A stretch of 64,000 bases of DNA. It comes from Pseudomonas izuensis. GTDB taxonomy: Bacteria > Pseudomonadota > Gammaproteobacteria > Pseudomonadales > Pseudomonadaceae. Location of the stretch: the NCBI RefSeq assembly GCF_009861505.1, contig NZ_WTFT01000002.1:62001-126000 (forward strand), in the 5' to 3' direction. Both the position numbers and the translations under genes were made by a program. Every line of letters begins with the position of its first letter. Position 1 is the first letter of the stretch. Shown here in pieces: positions 26,887 to 36,418 of this stretch. The notes beneath the pieces were generated by a model. That model ran no database searches. It saw nothing but the letters and a program-made list of their open reading frames with translations, and was not told the origin of the DNA.

Positions 26887-27240
26887 GGCGTTGGCCTTTT
26901 CGATTGGAATTGTTACGGAATTGCTTCCAAACCTAATCGATCTAAAAAACGCCTAATAAATACCATTTAGGAATTAGCTTATGAGCCGGCTGCTCTACGC
27001 TAAGGGGGGTGAGATAAATTCCTAAAGGGTATGAGAAAAGGATTCATGCATTCTTTTCAGGTTTATGACGAACTCATGACCTGCAGGGACCAAAAAACCG
27101 GGGATTAGACTATGGTCGTAGACACACATGGTTACGATTGACTTGTGGGTCACGCTCTGGCGCTAATCGCGCATCTTAGGACCAGGGACATTGATTCCGG
27201 GCCAGGAACACAAGAATTAGAGACGATAGGAGCTTAAACA
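26887..27240. promoter_or_regulatory. Divergent control region between tauA-like and porin genes
   Basis: This 354-base space has no gene. Two 16-mers, AATTCCTAAATGGTAT (26975 to 26960, minus strand) and AATTCCTAAAGGGTAT (27017-27032, plus strand), match at 15 of 16 bases and face opposite ways. Each fits ATTCC-N7-TAT. The plus copy is followed by ATTCTTTTCAGGTTTATGA (27050-27068). The porin leader (about 27145-27240) resembles the second porin's leader. Binding by CysB or another sulfur-starvation activator is inferred only. Confidence 0.55.
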
Positions 27241-28602
27241 ATGAACAAGTCCACGTTGGCACTGGCCGTGGCTGTAGGGGTTATGGCGCAGCAGGCAGGC
27301 GCCGCGGGTTTCATCGAAGACAGCAAGGCTTCCATTAGTTCGCGCACCATGTATTACGACGCCGATGTGCGTGAAGCTCCTAGTAGTACCGCTCCTAGTA
27401 ATGCTAAAAACAGGCAGCGCGAAACCGCTGAAGGTCTCAAGTTCGACTACCTGTCCGGTTTCACCCAAGGTACCGTTGGTTTCGGTATCGACGCCCAAGC
27501 GCTGGTAGGTATCCATCTGGACGGTGGCAAGGGCCATCACCCAACTGGTAACGCCAACTCATTCTTCCCTAGCGATGGCGATGCGTCTGCCGACGAGTGG
27601 AGCCGTGCAGCAGCCAACGTGAAGGCACGCTTCTCGAAGACCGAGGCCCACCTGGGTGGCGCCCTGCAACCCAACATGCCGATCCTGATCGCGAACGACA
27701 GCCGTTTGCTGCCACAAACCTTTGACGGTGGCACCATCACCTCGAAGGAAATCGACAACGTGACCTTCAACCTGGGTCAGCTGGAGCACGCGCAGGGTCG
27801 CGCCTCCTCGAACTCCACTGGCCTGTCTGTGAATGGCGCTACTCAGGACAGCAACCAGTTCCGTTACGCCGGTGCTGACTGGAAGGTCACCAAAGACCTG
27901 TTGCTGCAGTACTACTACGCGAACCTGGAAGACTTCTACAAACAGAACTTCCTCGGCCTGGTGCACGTTTACCCGATCGCGCCGAATCAGTCGTTCAAGA
28001 CCGATATTCGTTATTTCGACAGCAGCTCTGACGGCAAGAACGGCAACGGCACGGCCGGCTACCAATTCAACAACAACAGTGGTTTCGCCAAGACCCCGGG
28101 CGAGGTTGATAACAAGACCTGGAGCGCCACGTTCACTTACACCCTGGGCGGCAGTGCGTTCCTGCTCGGTCATCAGCGTGTCAACGACGACGGCGGCTTC
28201 GTTTTCTTGAACCAGGGCAGCCTTATTGATAGCCAGGGTCGTCAAGAAGGTGCCGGCGGCTCCAGCTTCTACTCCTTTACCGATGCCACGGTTGGCAGCT
28301 TTATCCGTGCCGGTGAAAACACCACTTACGGTCAGTATTCCTATGACTTCGCCTCACTGGGCGTGCCAGGTCTGAAAGCTTCGATTGCTTACCTGGATGG
28401 CCGAAACATCAAGGCTACCAGCGGTTCTGGTCCAGACCTGAATGAACACGAGACCGATGCGCGTGTGGACTACGTGATTCAAACAGGTCCACTCAAAGGC
28501 TTTGGTACGACGCTGCGTCACGGTACTTATACCGGGAACACCAGCACTGCTGACCAAGACCAGACCCGTCTGATCTTCAACTACACCTACAGCTTCATGT
28601 AA
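27241..28602 (+). CDS. OprD-family outer membrane porin (first tandem copy)
   Basis: The 453-residue precursor has a signal peptide (MNKSTLALAVAVGVMAQQAGAAGF) followed by FIEDSKASIS, the standard start of OprD/OprQ/OpdX-type porins. The barrel strands alternate aromatic and polar residues (FRYAGADWKVTKDLLLQYYYANLEDFYKQNFLGLVH) and the chain ends with FNYTYSFM, i.e. not exactly with Phe but close to the C-terminal barrel signal. OprD-type channels take up small carboxylates and amino acids. Its position in a sulfur island suggests a sulfonate or sulfate-ester substrate, which is inference. It is more diverged in the extracellular loops than the second copy. Confidence 0.92.
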   Translation: MNKSTLALAVAVGVMAQQAGAAGFIEDSKASISSRTMYYDADVREAPSSTAPSNAKNRQRETAEGLKFDYLSGFTQGTVGFGIDAQALVGIHLDGGKGHHPTGNANSFFPSDGDASADEWSRAAANVKARFSKTEAHLGGALQPNMPILIANDSRLLPQTFDGGTITSKEIDNVTFNLGQLEHAQGRASSNSTGLSVNGATQDSNQFRYAGADWKVTKDLLLQYYYANLEDFYKQNFLGLVHVYPIAPNQSFKTDIRYFDSSSDGKNGNGTAGYQFNNNSGFAKTPGEVDNKTWSATFTYTLGGSAFLLGHQRVNDDGGFVFLNQGSLIDSQGRQEGAGGSSFYSFTDATVGSFIRAGENTTYGQYSYDFASLGVPGLKASIAYLDGRNIKATSGSGPDLNEHETDARVDYVIQTGPLKGFGTTLRHGTYTGNTSTADQDQTRLIFNYTYSFM

Positions 28603-29067
28603 GCAGTAGCCAAAAGAGCCTCGTCTGCGGACGAGGCTTTTTTTCGGCTTTGTTTTTATATTCCATAAAAGTTGCACGTGATTATTTTTTATTCTTTTTA
28701 GATTTGTCCGCAAACACCTAAAGTAGCCCCACCTGACACCATCAGGCCCCCGCACGACCCGCTTCACTTTTCGCCTCGAACAACTTCCGGAATGGGTTTT
28801 CAAACCAGTACCTCTGTCTTGGTTCGGACAACTGCCGCAAATACATATTCCATTACGCTATTAATAAGAATGAACTGATTCTTTTTGGCTTTATGAGCAT
28901 GTATCCTGCGCGGCCCAAAAAAGGGTGGTCAGGCCGGCGCTGTAGCAACACGGCAGGTCAGGATCGACCGGTGGGCACGATCTGGCGCTGATCACGCAAC
29001 TCAAGGATCCGGGGCATTCGACCCAGGACCGGCAACACAAGAATTAGAAACGATAGGAGCGAAACAC
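28603..29067. promoter_or_regulatory. Intergenic region with promoter of the second porin
   Basis: This 465-base space has no gene. After a terminator it is AT-rich. It holds ATTCC-N7-TAT at 28847-28861 and ATTCTTTTTGGCTTTATGA at 28878-28896, the latter 15 of 19 identical to the copy before the first porin. The distance from that element to the ATG is 171 bases here and 172 there. The last 70 bases before ATG also match. The region thus looks like a duplicate of the first porin's promoter and leader. TTATTCTTTTTA at 28689 recurs upstream of lsfA. Confidence 0.6.
28616..28644 (+). terminator. Terminator after first porin
   Basis: Stem AGCCTCGTC / GACGAGGCT with loop TGCG, followed by seven T. 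Confidence 0.9.
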
Positions 29068-30387
29068 ATGAACAAGTCCACCCTGGCCCTGGCTGTGGCC
29101 GTAGGGGTTTTGGCGCAGCAGGCGAGCGCCGCCGGTTTCATCGAAGACAGCAAGGCTACTTTGGGGCTGCGTAACTTCTACATCAACACCGACTACCGTG
29201 ACGGCACCGGTCCGAACAAAAACGAAGAATGGGGCCAAGGCTTCGATCTGCGTTTCATCTCCGGTTACACCCAAGGCACAGTCGGCTTCGGGGTTGATGC
29301 CATTGGCCTGTTGGGCGTGAAGCTGGACTCGGGTGGCGGCACCAACGGTGCAACAAGCAACTCTTATGGCGGCACTGTTTTCCCAAGCAAATCCAACGGC
29401 GAAGCGGTTGATAACTTCTCCAGCCTGGGCCTGACGGCCAAAGCCAAGGTTTCCCAGACGGAACTGAAGCTGGGCACTCTGCAGCCGAAACTGCCGGTGA
29501 TCGTGACCAACGACGGTCGTCTGCTGCCGCAAACCTGGCAGGGTGGCCAGATCAGCTCGAACGACATCAAGGACCTGACCCTGATCGGTGGTCAGATCGA
29601 GCAGGCAAAAGGCCGTAACTCGAGCAACAACCAACAGTTGTCGATCTCGGGTGCCAACGGCCGTACCGCTTCGGCGCGCGACAGCAACAAGTTCATCTAC
29701 GCCGGTGGTGACTACAAAATCACCAAAGACCTGACCGCCCAGTACTACTACGGCAACCTGGAAGAGTTCTACAAGCAGCACTTCCTGGGTCTGGTTCACA
29801 ACTGGGCAATCGGCCCTGGCGTACTGAAGTCTGATTTCCGTTACTTCAACAGCCGCAGCGACGGCGCCAATGGTAACGACAAGAACTTCTTCACGACCGG
29901 TTACTACGGCGGTGGCGTTACCAAGGGCAAGGTCGACAACAACCTGTACAGCGGCCTGTTCCTGTACTCCGTTGCCGGTCACACCTTTGGTGGTGGTTAT
30001 CAGGCCAGCACGGGCGACAGCGATTTCCCTTGGCTGAACCAGGGTGACGGCTCGTCGAACTACACCATCACCGACTCGCAGATCCAGAAGTTCGGTCGTG
30101 CCGGCGAACGCACCTGGCAGGGTCGCTACTCCTTTGATTTCGCCAGGCTTGGCGTACCCGGCCTGACCGCCGGTGCCGTTTACCTGCACGGCGACAACAT
30201 CAATAACGTTGCCGGTGACAAGTCCGAGTGGGAACGCGACCTGACCGTGGGTTACGTCGTCCAGTCGGGCGCGTTGAAAAACCTCGGCGTGACGTGGAAA
30301 AACGCCATGTGGCGTACCGACCTGCCGAACACTCGTTCCCAGGACGAAAACCGCCTGATCGTCAGCTACTCGATCCCGCTGTTGTAA
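29068..30387 (+). CDS. OprD-family outer membrane porin (second tandem copy)
   Basis: The 439-residue precursor starts MNKSTLALAVAVGVLAQQASAAGFIEDSKATLGLRNFYINTDYRD, almost the same leader as the first copy, and has a typical OprD-type 18-strand barrel (KFIYAGGDYKITKDLTAQYYYGNLEEFYKQHFLGLVH; DLTVGYVVQSGALKNLGVTWKNA). It ends RLIVSYSIPLL, an unusual terminus for an outer-membrane barrel, which more often ends in Phe or Trp, though OprD proteins vary. This and the preceding gene are an old tandem duplication. Substrate unknown. Confidence 0.92.
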   Translation: MNKSTLALAVAVGVLAQQASAAGFIEDSKATLGLRNFYINTDYRDGTGPNKNEEWGQGFDLRFISGYTQGTVGFGVDAIGLLGVKLDSGGGTNGATSNSYGGTVFPSKSNGEAVDNFSSLGLTAKAKVSQTELKLGTLQPKLPVIVTNDGRLLPQTWQGGQISSNDIKDLTLIGGQIEQAKGRNSSNNQQLSISGANGRTASARDSNKFIYAGGDYKITKDLTAQYYYGNLEEFYKQHFLGLVHNWAIGPGVLKSDFRYFNSRSDGANGNDKNFFTTGYYGGGVTKGKVDNNLYSGLFLYSVAGHTFGGGYQASTGDSDFPWLNQGDGSSNYTITDSQIQKFGRAGERTWQGRYSFDFARLGVPGLTAGAVYLHGDNINNVAGDKSEWERDLTVGYVVQSGALKNLGVTWKNAMWRTDLPNTRSQDENRLIVSYSIPLL

Positions 30388-30397
30388 TCATCGAAGC

Positions 30398-30440
30398 AAA
30401 AAAAAGCCCCGCCCGGCATCACGCCGGGCGGGGCTTTTTC
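30398..30440 (+). terminator. Terminator after second porin
   Basis: GC-rich stem AAAAAGCCCCGCCCGGC / GCCGGGCGGGGCTTTTT. The A tract upstream makes it symmetrical. Confidence 0.92.
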
Positions 30441-30589
30441 GTTTTTCAAGCCGGGCTCACCCCCGTAAACCCGTCTTGAAATTCCCCTCTTTGCAGCAAC
30501 TCAAGGCCTTCTCGAACCTTGTCGGCGATGTTCGGCGGGATGCGTGATCGCGTCCAGTGAACAGATCTTTAATATTTCTTTTCGATCTA

Positions 30590-30607
30590 AATAAATTGAT
30601 ATTTATT
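30590..30607. promoter_or_regulatory. AT-rich dyad upstream of lsfA
   Basis: AATAAAT / ATTTATT, perfect 7-bp arms around TGAT, 63 bases before the lsfA start. TTATTCTTTTTA follows at 30603-30614. It may be an operator for sulfur control; unproven. Confidence 0.45.
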
Positions 30608-30670
30608 CTTTTTAATAGATAAGAAACCCAGGCACAGTTGAGCTCAACAGCACACATCAGGAGCGACACC

Positions 30671-31309
30671 ATGAGCATCAGACTGGGCGACATTGCCCCC
30701 GACTTCGAACAGGATTCCAGTGCCGGCACCATCCGTTTCCACCAATGGCTGGGCGATAGCTGGGGCGTGCTGTTTTCCCATCCGGCGGACTTCACGCCGG
30801 TGTGCACCACTGAGCTCGGCTTCACGGCCAGGTTGAAAGATGAATTCGCCAAGCGTGGGGTCAAGGCCATCGCGCTGTCGGTCGACCCGGTGGATTCGCA
30901 CCATCGGTGGATCGAAGACATCAACGAAACCCAGAACACCGTTGTCAACTTTCCGATCCTCGACGACGCCGACCGCAAGGTCTCTGACCTCTACGACCTG
31001 ATCCATCCCAATGCCAACGACACCCTCACGGTGCGCTCGCTGTTCGTGATCGACCCGAACAAAAAGGTCCGGCTGACCATCACCTACCCGGCAAGCACGG
31101 GCCGCAACTTCAATGAAATCCTGCGGGTGATCGACTCGCTGCAACTCACCGACAACTACAAAGTGGCCACTCCGGCCAACTGGCAGGACGGTGACGAGGT
31201 GGTGATCGTGCCGTCACTCAAGGATGAAGACGAGATCAAACAGCGGTTTCCCAAGGGGTATCGCGCCGTTAAGCCATACCTGCGCCTGACCCCACAACCG
31301 AACCGGTAG
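30671..31309 (+). CDS. lsfA: 1-Cys peroxiredoxin LsfA
   Basis: The 212-residue protein is a Prx6-type one-cysteine peroxiredoxin. The peroxidatic Cys45 sits in HPADFTPVCTTELG. The C-terminal half contains VDSHHRWIEDI and FPILDDADRKVSDLYD of the Prx6 class, and no resolving Cys is seen. LsfA is known in P. putida and P. aeruginosa as a sulfate-starvation-induced antioxidant. It starts with ATG 3' of AGGAGCG and sits just upstream of ssuE, separated by a terminator and a REPIN, so it is expressed independently. Confidence 0.93.
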   Translation: MSIRLGDIAPDFEQDSSAGTIRFHQWLGDSWGVLFSHPADFTPVCTTELGFTARLKDEFAKRGVKAIALSVDPVDSHHRWIEDINETQNTVVNFPILDDADRKVSDLYDLIHPNANDTLTVRSLFVIDPNKKVRLTITYPASTGRNFNEILRVIDSLQLTDNYKVATPANWQDGDEVVIVPSLKDEDEIKQRFPKGYRAVKPYLRLTPQPNR

Positions 31310-31317
31310 CGCGAACC

Positions 31318-31407
31318 TGTGGGAGCAAGGCTTGCCCGCGATGGCGTCCTGCGTCACGACAGAAATACCGAGTTGTATTCATCGCGGGCAAGCCTTGCTC
31401 CCACAGG
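31318..31407. repeat. REPIN
   Basis: Arms TGTGGGAGCAAGGCTTGCCC and complement around a spacer of about 40 bp, downstream of lsfA. Confidence 0.9.
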
Positions 31408-31439
31408 GGGTATGTACAGATACACAAAGCAGGGGATTT

Positions 31440-31467
31440 CAGGCCGTTTCGACGGCCTGTTTTTTTG
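31440..31467 (+). terminator. Terminator of lsfA transcript
   Basis: Stem CAGGCCGT / ACGGCCTG with a short loop, then seven T. Confidence 0.88.
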
Positions 31468-31521
31468 CCTGGAGAATGTTGATTTTCATATCTCTTAAAC
31501 GAATAACCAAATGAATAAATA

Positions 31522-31543
31522 TGATTTATGGATATATAAATCA
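31522..31543. promoter_or_regulatory. AT-rich dyad upstream of ssuE
   Basis: TGATTTAT / ATAAATCA, perfect 8-bp arms around GGATAT, 72 bases before the ssuE start. A candidate binding site for a sulfur-starvation activator; unproven. Confidence 0.45.
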
Positions 31544-31615
31544 CCTGTTAAGGTCACTCCATCGAAGCGAGATCGCAAACCGCGAATCGCCGACACCGTT
31601 CAAGGAATCGTCTGA

Positions 31616-32209
31616 ATGCTGGTTGTCTCACTCGGTGGCAGTCCCAGCCAACGCTCCCGTTCCGGGGTGCTGCTGGAGCGCTCTCGGCGTTGGTTGCAAG
31701 GGCAGGGCGTGGAGGTGGTGAGTTACCAGGTACGGGACTTCCCGGCTGAAGACTTGCTGCATGCACACTTCGACAGCCCGAAGGTGATCGACCTGCTGCA
31801 ACAGATTGAAAACGCCGATGGCTTGTTGATTGCCACCCCGGTTTACAAGGCTTCGTTCTCCGGTGCGCTGAAAACCGTACTGGACCTGCTGCCCGAGCGC
31901 GCTCTGGCTCACAAAGTGGTTCTGCCGATGGCCACCGGGGGCAGTATCGCCCACATGCTGGCCGTGGATTACGCGCTCAAACCGGTGTTGTCGGCGTTGA
32001 AAGCCCAGGAACTGCTCCAGGGCATTTTCGCGGTCGATAGTCAGATCGCTTACGGCGAAGGCAGCGCCCAGGCGCAGTTGGCGCCGGAGCTGGAAGAAAG
32101 ACTGAATGAATCGCTGGAGTTGTTTTTCAGCGCCATGGCGCGACGGCCCAAGCCGCTCGATCCGAACCTGTTGAATGATCGTTTGTTGAGTGCTCGCTGG
32201 AGCATTTAA
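31616..32209 (+). CDS. ssuE: NADPH-dependent FMN reductase SsuE
   Basis: The 197-residue flavodoxin-like reductase supplies FMNH2 to the monooxygenase SsuD. The N-terminal phosphate-binding [22 protein letters not shown] and the middle [27 protein letters not shown] are SsuE marks. It leads the operon ssuEADCBF, all six on one strand with short gaps. The initiator ATG follows AAGGA. Pathway: uptake and desulfonation of alkanesulfonates as sulfur source. Confidence 0.94.
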   Translation: MLVVSLGGSPSQRSRSGVLLERSRRWLQGQGVEVVSYQVRDFPAEDLLHAHFDSPKVIDLLQQIENADGLLIATPVYKASFSGALKTVLDLLPERALAHKVVLPMATGGSIAHMLAVDYALKPVLSALKAQELLQGIFAVDSQIAYGEGSAQAQLAPELEERLNESLELFFSAMARRPKPLDPNLLNDRLLSARWSI

Positions 32210-32299
32210 GCCTCACCTGAAGATTGATGTACTGGCCTTACTCGCCCGCTAACGGGCAAGCAGGTGCAGCCAAAACCCAACTGCAAAAAGGAGAGCGCC

Positions 32300-33265
32300 A
32301 TGCGCCCTGTCATTTTGCGTCGCGGTCTGGTCGCTCTGTTTGCTGCGGCTGTCACCTTCGGCGCCATTACTCAAGCTCAAGCTGAAACCCTCCGAATCGG
32401 CTATCAGAAATACGGCACCCTGGTGCTGCTCAAAGCCAAAGGCACCCTGGAAAAACGCCTCGCCGCCCAAGGCGTGGACGTGCAATGGACTGAATTCCCC
32501 GGCGGCCCGCAACTGCTCGAAGGCCTGAACGTCGGCTCCATCGACTTCGGCGTGACCGGTGAAACACCGCCCGTGTTCGCCCAGGCAGCGGGCGCTGATT
32601 TGCTCTACGTCGCCTACGAACCGCCTGCGCCCCACAGCGAGGCGATCCTGGTGCCGAAGGATTCTCCGATCAAATCGGTGGCGGAGCTCAAGGGCAAGAA
32701 AGTCGTCCTCAACAAAGGCTCCAACGTGCATTACCTGCTGGTTCGCGCACTGGAAGACGCCGGCCTCAAATACACCGATATCCAGACCGTATTCCTGCCA
32801 CCTGCCGATGCCCGCGCCGCGTTCGAGCGTGGCAGTGTCGATGCCTGGGTCATCTGGGACCCGTACCAGGCGGCTGCCGAGCAACAACTGCAAGCGCGCA
32901 CCCTGCGCGATGGGCAGGGCATCGTCGACAACCATCAGTTCTACCTGGCGACCAAACCTTACGCTCAAAAGAATCCCGAGGTGATCAAGACCCTGGTGGA
33001 AGAAGTGCGCGCCGTCGGCGAGTGGTCCAGGGCTAACCCGCAGGACGTGACCCGACAGGTTTCGCCACTGCTCGGCCTGCCGGCAGACATCACCCTGACC
33101 TCGGTGAAACGCCAAGGCTACGGCGCGCTGTTCCTGACCCCGGAAGTGGTCGCCGCCCAGCAGAAAATCGCCGACAGCTTCTACCAGCTCAAGCTGATTC
33201 CCAAGCCGCTGAGCATCAAAGACGTGATCTGGACGCCACCGGCGGCCGTAGCGAAAGCCCAGTAA
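32300..33265 (+). CDS. ssuA: Aliphatic sulfonate ABC transporter binding protein SsuA
   Basis: The 321-residue precursor has a signal peptide ending [17 protein letters not shown]. It then matches Ssu[57 protein letters not shown] and [23 protein letters not shown]. It captures sulfonates in the periplasm for SsuBC. The start at 32300 (AAAGGAG seven bases upstream) is preferred over an upstream in-frame start. Confidence 0.95.
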   Translation: MRPVILRRGLVALFAAAVTFGAITQAQAETLRIGYQKYGTLVLLKAKGTLEKRLAAQGVDVQWTEFPGGPQLLEGLNVGSIDFGVTGETPPVFAQAAGADLLYVAYEPPAPHSEAILVPKDSPIKSVAELKGKKVVLNKGSNVHYLLVRALEDAGLKYTDIQTVFLPPADARAAFERGSVDAWVIWDPYQAAAEQQLQARTLRDGQGIVDNHQFYLATKPYAQKNPEVIKTLVEEVRAVGEWSRANPQDVTRQVSPLLGLPADITLTSVKRQGYGALFLTPEVVAAQQKIADSFYQLKLIPKPLSIKDVIWTPPAAVAKAQ

Positions 33266-33290
33266 ACCGATTCCCCAAGGAGACCACTCC

Positions 33291-34439
33291 ATGAGCCTCA
33301 ATATCTTCTGGTTCCTGCCTACCCACGGCGACGGCCATTACCTTGGCACCGCCGAAGGCGCTCGCGCCGTCGATCACGGTTACCTGCAACAAGTCGCGCA
33401 AGCGGCGGATCGCCTGGGTTTCGGTGGGGTGTTGATTCCGACCGGCCGTTCCTGCGAAGACTCGTGGCTGGTGGCGGCGTCGCTGATTCCGGTGACCCAG
33501 CGCCTGAAATTCCTCGTCGCCCTGCGCCCCGGGATCATTTCCCCGACGGTGGCGGCGCGTCAGGCGGCGACGCTGGATCGCTTGTCTGGCGGGCGGGCGC
33601 TGTTCAACCTGGTAACAGGCGGTGATCCGGAAGAGTTGGCCGGCGATGGCCTGTTCCTCAGCCATGAAGAGCGCTATCAGGCCTCTGTGGAATTCACCCG
33701 CATCTGGCGCCGCGTGCTGGAAGGTGAAACCGTCGATTACGACGGCCAGCACATCAGTGTGAAGGGCGCGAAGTTGCTCTATCCGCCGATCCAGCAACCC
33801 CGTCCGCCACTGTACTTTGGTGGTTCTTCGGAAGCGGCACAGGACCTGGCGGCAGAACAAGTGGAAATGGTGTTGACCTGGGGCGAGCCGCCAGCAGCCG
33901 TTGCCGAAAAGATCGAACAGGTGCGCGCCAAAGCCGCCAAGCTCGGTCGCACCGTGCGCTTCGGTATTCGTCTGCATGTGATCGTGCGTGAAACCAACGC
34001 CGAGGCCTGGCAAGCGGCGGATCGCCTGATCTCGCACCTGGACGACGACACCATCGCTCGCGCCCAGGCCTCGCTGGCGCGCTTCGATTCGGTCGGCCAG
34101 CAACGCATGGCGGCGCTGCACGGTGGCAGTCGCGACAACCTGGAAGTCAGCCCCAACCTGTGGGCCGGTGTCGGTCTGGTGCGTGGCGGTGCCGGTACGG
34201 CGCTGGTGGGCGATGGCCCGACCGTGGCCGCCCGCGTCAAGGAATACGCCGACCTGGGCATCGACACCTTCATCTTCTCCGGTTATCCGCACCTGGAAGA
34301 GTCGTACCGCGTCGCTGAACTGTTGTTCCCGCATCTGGATATCGAACGTCCCGAGTTGCCGAAAAGCGCCGGTTACGTCAGCCCGTTCGGCGAGATGGTC
34401 GCCAACGATATTCTTCCCAAAGCCGCGTCCCAGAGCTGA
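33291..34439 (+). CDS. ssuD: FMNH2-dependent alkanesulfonate monooxygenase SsuD
   Basis: The 382-residue luciferase-like TIM-barrel monooxygenase cleaves C1-C14 alkanesulfonates to aldehyde and sulfite using FMNH2 from SsuE. It begins [20 protein letters not shown], with [35 protein letters not shown] and [16 protein letters not shown] as strong family segments. Length is that of E. coli SsuD. Gap to ssuA is 25 bp; ssuC follows by 8 bp. Confidence 0.96.
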   Translation: MSLNIFWFLPTHGDGHYLGTAEGARAVDHGYLQQVAQAADRLGFGGVLIPTGRSCEDSWLVAASLIPVTQRLKFLVALRPGIISPTVAARQAATLDRLSGGRALFNLVTGGDPEELAGDGLFLSHEERYQASVEFTRIWRRVLEGETVDYDGQHISVKGAKLLYPPIQQPRPPLYFGGSSEAAQDLAAEQVEMVLTWGEPPAAVAEKIEQVRAKAAKLGRTVRFGIRLHVIVRETNAEAWQAADRLISHLDDDTIARAQASLARFDSVGQQRMAALHGGSRDNLEVSPNLWAGVGLVRGGAGTALVGDGPTVAARVKEYADLGIDTFIFSGYPHLEESYRVAELLFPHLDIERPELPKSAGYVSPFGEMVANDILPKAASQS

Positions 34440-34447
34440 GGCGCGCC

Positions 34448-35230
34448 ATGAAGAAAATCATCCACAGCCTCGCGCCCTGGGCGTTGCCGGTATTGCTCCT
34501 GGCGGTATGGCAGTTGTCGGTATCGGCGGGCTGGTTGTCGACACGGATTCTGCCGGCGCCCATCGCCGTGATCGAAGCCGGTGTCAGCCTGGTGCGCAGC
34601 GGTGAAATCTGGACGCACTTGGCGATCAGCGGCTGGCGTGCCGCGTTGGGCTTTGCCATTGGCGGCAGCATTGGTCTGACCCTGGGTTTTATTACCGGTC
34701 TGTCGAAATGGGGTGAACGCCTGCTCGACAGTTCGGTGCAGATGATCCGCAACGTGCCGCACCTGGCGCTGATTCCCCTGGTGATCCTGTGGTTTGGCAT
34801 CGATGAGTCGGCGAAGATTTTCCTGGTGGCGCTGGGCACCTTGTTCCCGATCTACCTCAACACCTATCACGGCATCCGCAATGTCGACCCGGCGCTGGTG
34901 GAGATGTCCCGCAGTTACGGCTTGTCCGGGTTCAGCCTGTTCCGCCAGGTGATTCTGCCGGGCGCGCTGCCTTCGATCCTGGTCGGTGTGCGCTTCGCCC
35001 TGGGCTTTATGTGGCTGACGCTGATCGTCGCCGAAACCATTTCCGCCAGTTCCGGCATCGGCTATCTGGCAATGAATGCCCGTGAGTTCTTGCAGACCGA
35101 CGTGGTGGTGCTGGCGATTCTGCTGTACGCGGTGCTTGGCAAACTGGCCGACCTCGCCGCCCGTGGTCTTGAGCGTGTATGGCTGCGCTGGCACCCGGCC
35201 TATCAGGTCGTCAAGGGAGGTGCCGCATGA
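34448..35230 (+). CDS. ssuC: Aliphatic sulfonate ABC transporter permease SsuC
   Basis: The 260-residue inner-membrane protein has about six helices and the EAA loop [29 protein letters not shown] near residue 157, which contacts Ssu[26 protein letters not shown] is the usual first conserved block. Its stop overlaps the ssuB start (ATGA). Confidence 0.94.
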   Translation: MKKIIHSLAPWALPVLLLAVWQLSVSAGWLSTRILPAPIAVIEAGVSLVRSGEIWTHLAISGWRAALGFAIGGSIGLTLGFITGLSKWGERLLDSSVQMIRNVPHLALIPLVILWFGIDESAKIFLVALGTLFPIYLNTYHGIRNVDPALVEMSRSYGLSGFSLFRQVILPGALPSILVGVRFALGFMWLTLIVAETISASSGIGYLAMNAREFLQTDVVVLAILLYAVLGKLADLAARGLERVWLRWHPAYQVVKGGAA

Positions 35231-36033
35231 CTGCTCAACAACCTCCACGCCTGCTGCGCGGGATTCCGCTTGCAGTGCGCAAGTTGCAAAAAACGTTCGG
35301 CTCGCGGCAGGTGCTGCGCGAGATCGACCTGCACATTCCGGCCGGTCAGTTCGTCGCGGTGGTCGGTCGCAGTGGCTGCGGCAAAAGCACGTTGTTGCGC
35401 TTGCTGGCCGGTCTCGATCAGCCGACGGGCGGTGAGCTGCTGGCCGGTTCCGCACCTTTGAGTGAAGCGCGGGAAGACACCCGGTTGATGTTCCAGGAAG
35501 CACGCCTGCTGCCATGGAAAAAGATCATCGACAACGTCGGCCTCGGACTCAAGGGCAACTGGCGCCCACAAGCGCTGGAAGCGCTGGACGCGGTCGGTCT
35601 GGCGGATCGCGCCAACGAGTGGCCGGCGGCGTTGTCGGGTGGGCAGAAGCAGCGTGTGGCCCTGGCTCGCGCGCTGATTCATCAACCGCGCCTGCTGTTG
35701 CTCGACGAACCGTTGGGCGCGCTGGATGCGCTGACCCGGATCGAAATGCAGCAACTGATCGAGCGGCTCTGGCAACAGCATGGCTTCACGGTGTTGCTGG
35801 TCACCCATGACGTCAGCGAAGCAGTGGCGATTGCCGATCGGGTGATCCTGATCGAAGACGGCGAAGTCGGCCTCGACCTGCACGTAGAGCTGCCGCGCCC
35901 TCGGATACGCGGTTCCCATCGACTGGCGGCGCTGGAAACCGAAGTCCTCAATCGCGTGCTGTCACTGCCCGGCCAACCGCCGGAGCCGGAACCTGTTTCA
36001 CCCTTGCCTACGCAATTGCGGTGGGCTCAATAA
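35227..36033 (+). CDS. ssuB: Aliphatic sulfonate ABC transporter ATPase SsuB
   Basis: The 268-residue ATPase powers SsuC. Walker [18 protein letters not shown] lies near residue 55, the Q loop at [10 protein letters not shown], the signature [15 protein letters not shown] near 140 and Walker [16 protein letters not shown] just after. The ATG at 35227 overlaps ssuC by 4 nt; an upstream in-frame start inside ssuC is rejected. Confidence 0.95.
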   Translation: MTAQQPPRLLRGIPLAVRKLQKTFGSRQVLREIDLHIPAGQFVAVVGRSGCGKSTLLRLLAGLDQPTGGELLAGSAPLSEAREDTRLMFQEARLLPWKKIIDNVGLGLKGNWRPQALEALDAVGLADRANEWPAALSGGQKQRVALARALIHQPRLLLLDEPLGALDALTRIEMQQLIERLWQQHGFTVLLVTHDVSEAVAIADRVILIEDGEVGLDLHVELPRPRIRGSHRLAALETEVLNRVLSLPGQPPEPEPVSPLPTQLRWAQ

Positions 36034-36066
36034 CTCAAGCCTTATCCAACGACAGGAATCAACATC

Positions 36067-36282
36067 ATGACTATCAAGGCCATCAACGTCCGCAACCAGT
36101 TCAAAGGCTCCATCAAGGAAATCGTCCTCGGTGACGTGCTGTCGGAAATCGACGTGCAAACCGCTTCCGGTATCGTCACATCGGTGATCACCACCCGTTC
36201 GGTGAAAGAGTTGGAGCTGGCGGTGGGCAGCGAAGTGATCGCCTTTGTGAAATCCACTGAGGTGTCGATCGCCAAGTTGTAA
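36067..36282 (+). CDS. ssuF: Mop/TOBE-domain protein SsuF
   Basis: The 71-residue protein is a single Mop (molybdate-binding-type TOBE) domain: INVRNQFKGSIKEIVLGDVLSEIDVQTASGIVTSVITTRSVKELELAVGSEVIAFVKSTEVSIAKL is typical throughout. SsuF is the last gene of pseudomonad ssu operons and is needed for sulfonate use in P. putida S-313, though its biochemical role is unclear. A terminator follows 18 bases after the stop. Confidence 0.93.
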   Translation: MTIKAINVRNQFKGSIKEIVLGDVLSEIDVQTASGIVTSVITTRSVKELELAVGSEVIAFVKSTEVSIAKL

Positions 36283-36299
36283 GCGCGTGCAGTGCGCAC

Positions 36300-36327
36300 A
36301 ACCCCGGAGCGCCCTTCGGGGTTTTAT
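36300..36327 (+). terminator. Terminator of ssu operon
   Basis: Stem AACCCCG / CGGGGTT followed by TTATG; T tract is short, so strength is moderate. Confidence 0.75.
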
Positions 36328-36338
36328 GCTTTCGGACG

Positions 36339-36406
36339 CCTTCGCTGGCAAGCCAGCTCCTACGGGTGACTGCATACTCTTGTAGGAGCTGGCTTGCCAG
36401 CGAAGA
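36339..36406. repeat. REPIN (CTGGCTTGCCAGC type)
   Basis: Arms CTTCGCTGGCAAGCCAGCTC and complement around a short spacer, between ssuF and the convergent TetR gene. Confidence 0.9.
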
Positions 36407-36418
36407 GGCCTGACCCGC

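Larger units (their letters stand above)
31310..31615. other. Intergenic region lsfA-ssuE
   Basis: This 306-base space holds, in order, a REPIN, a terminator, an AT-rich stretch and an AT-rich dyad before ssuE. I see no gene in it. Confidence 0.6.
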
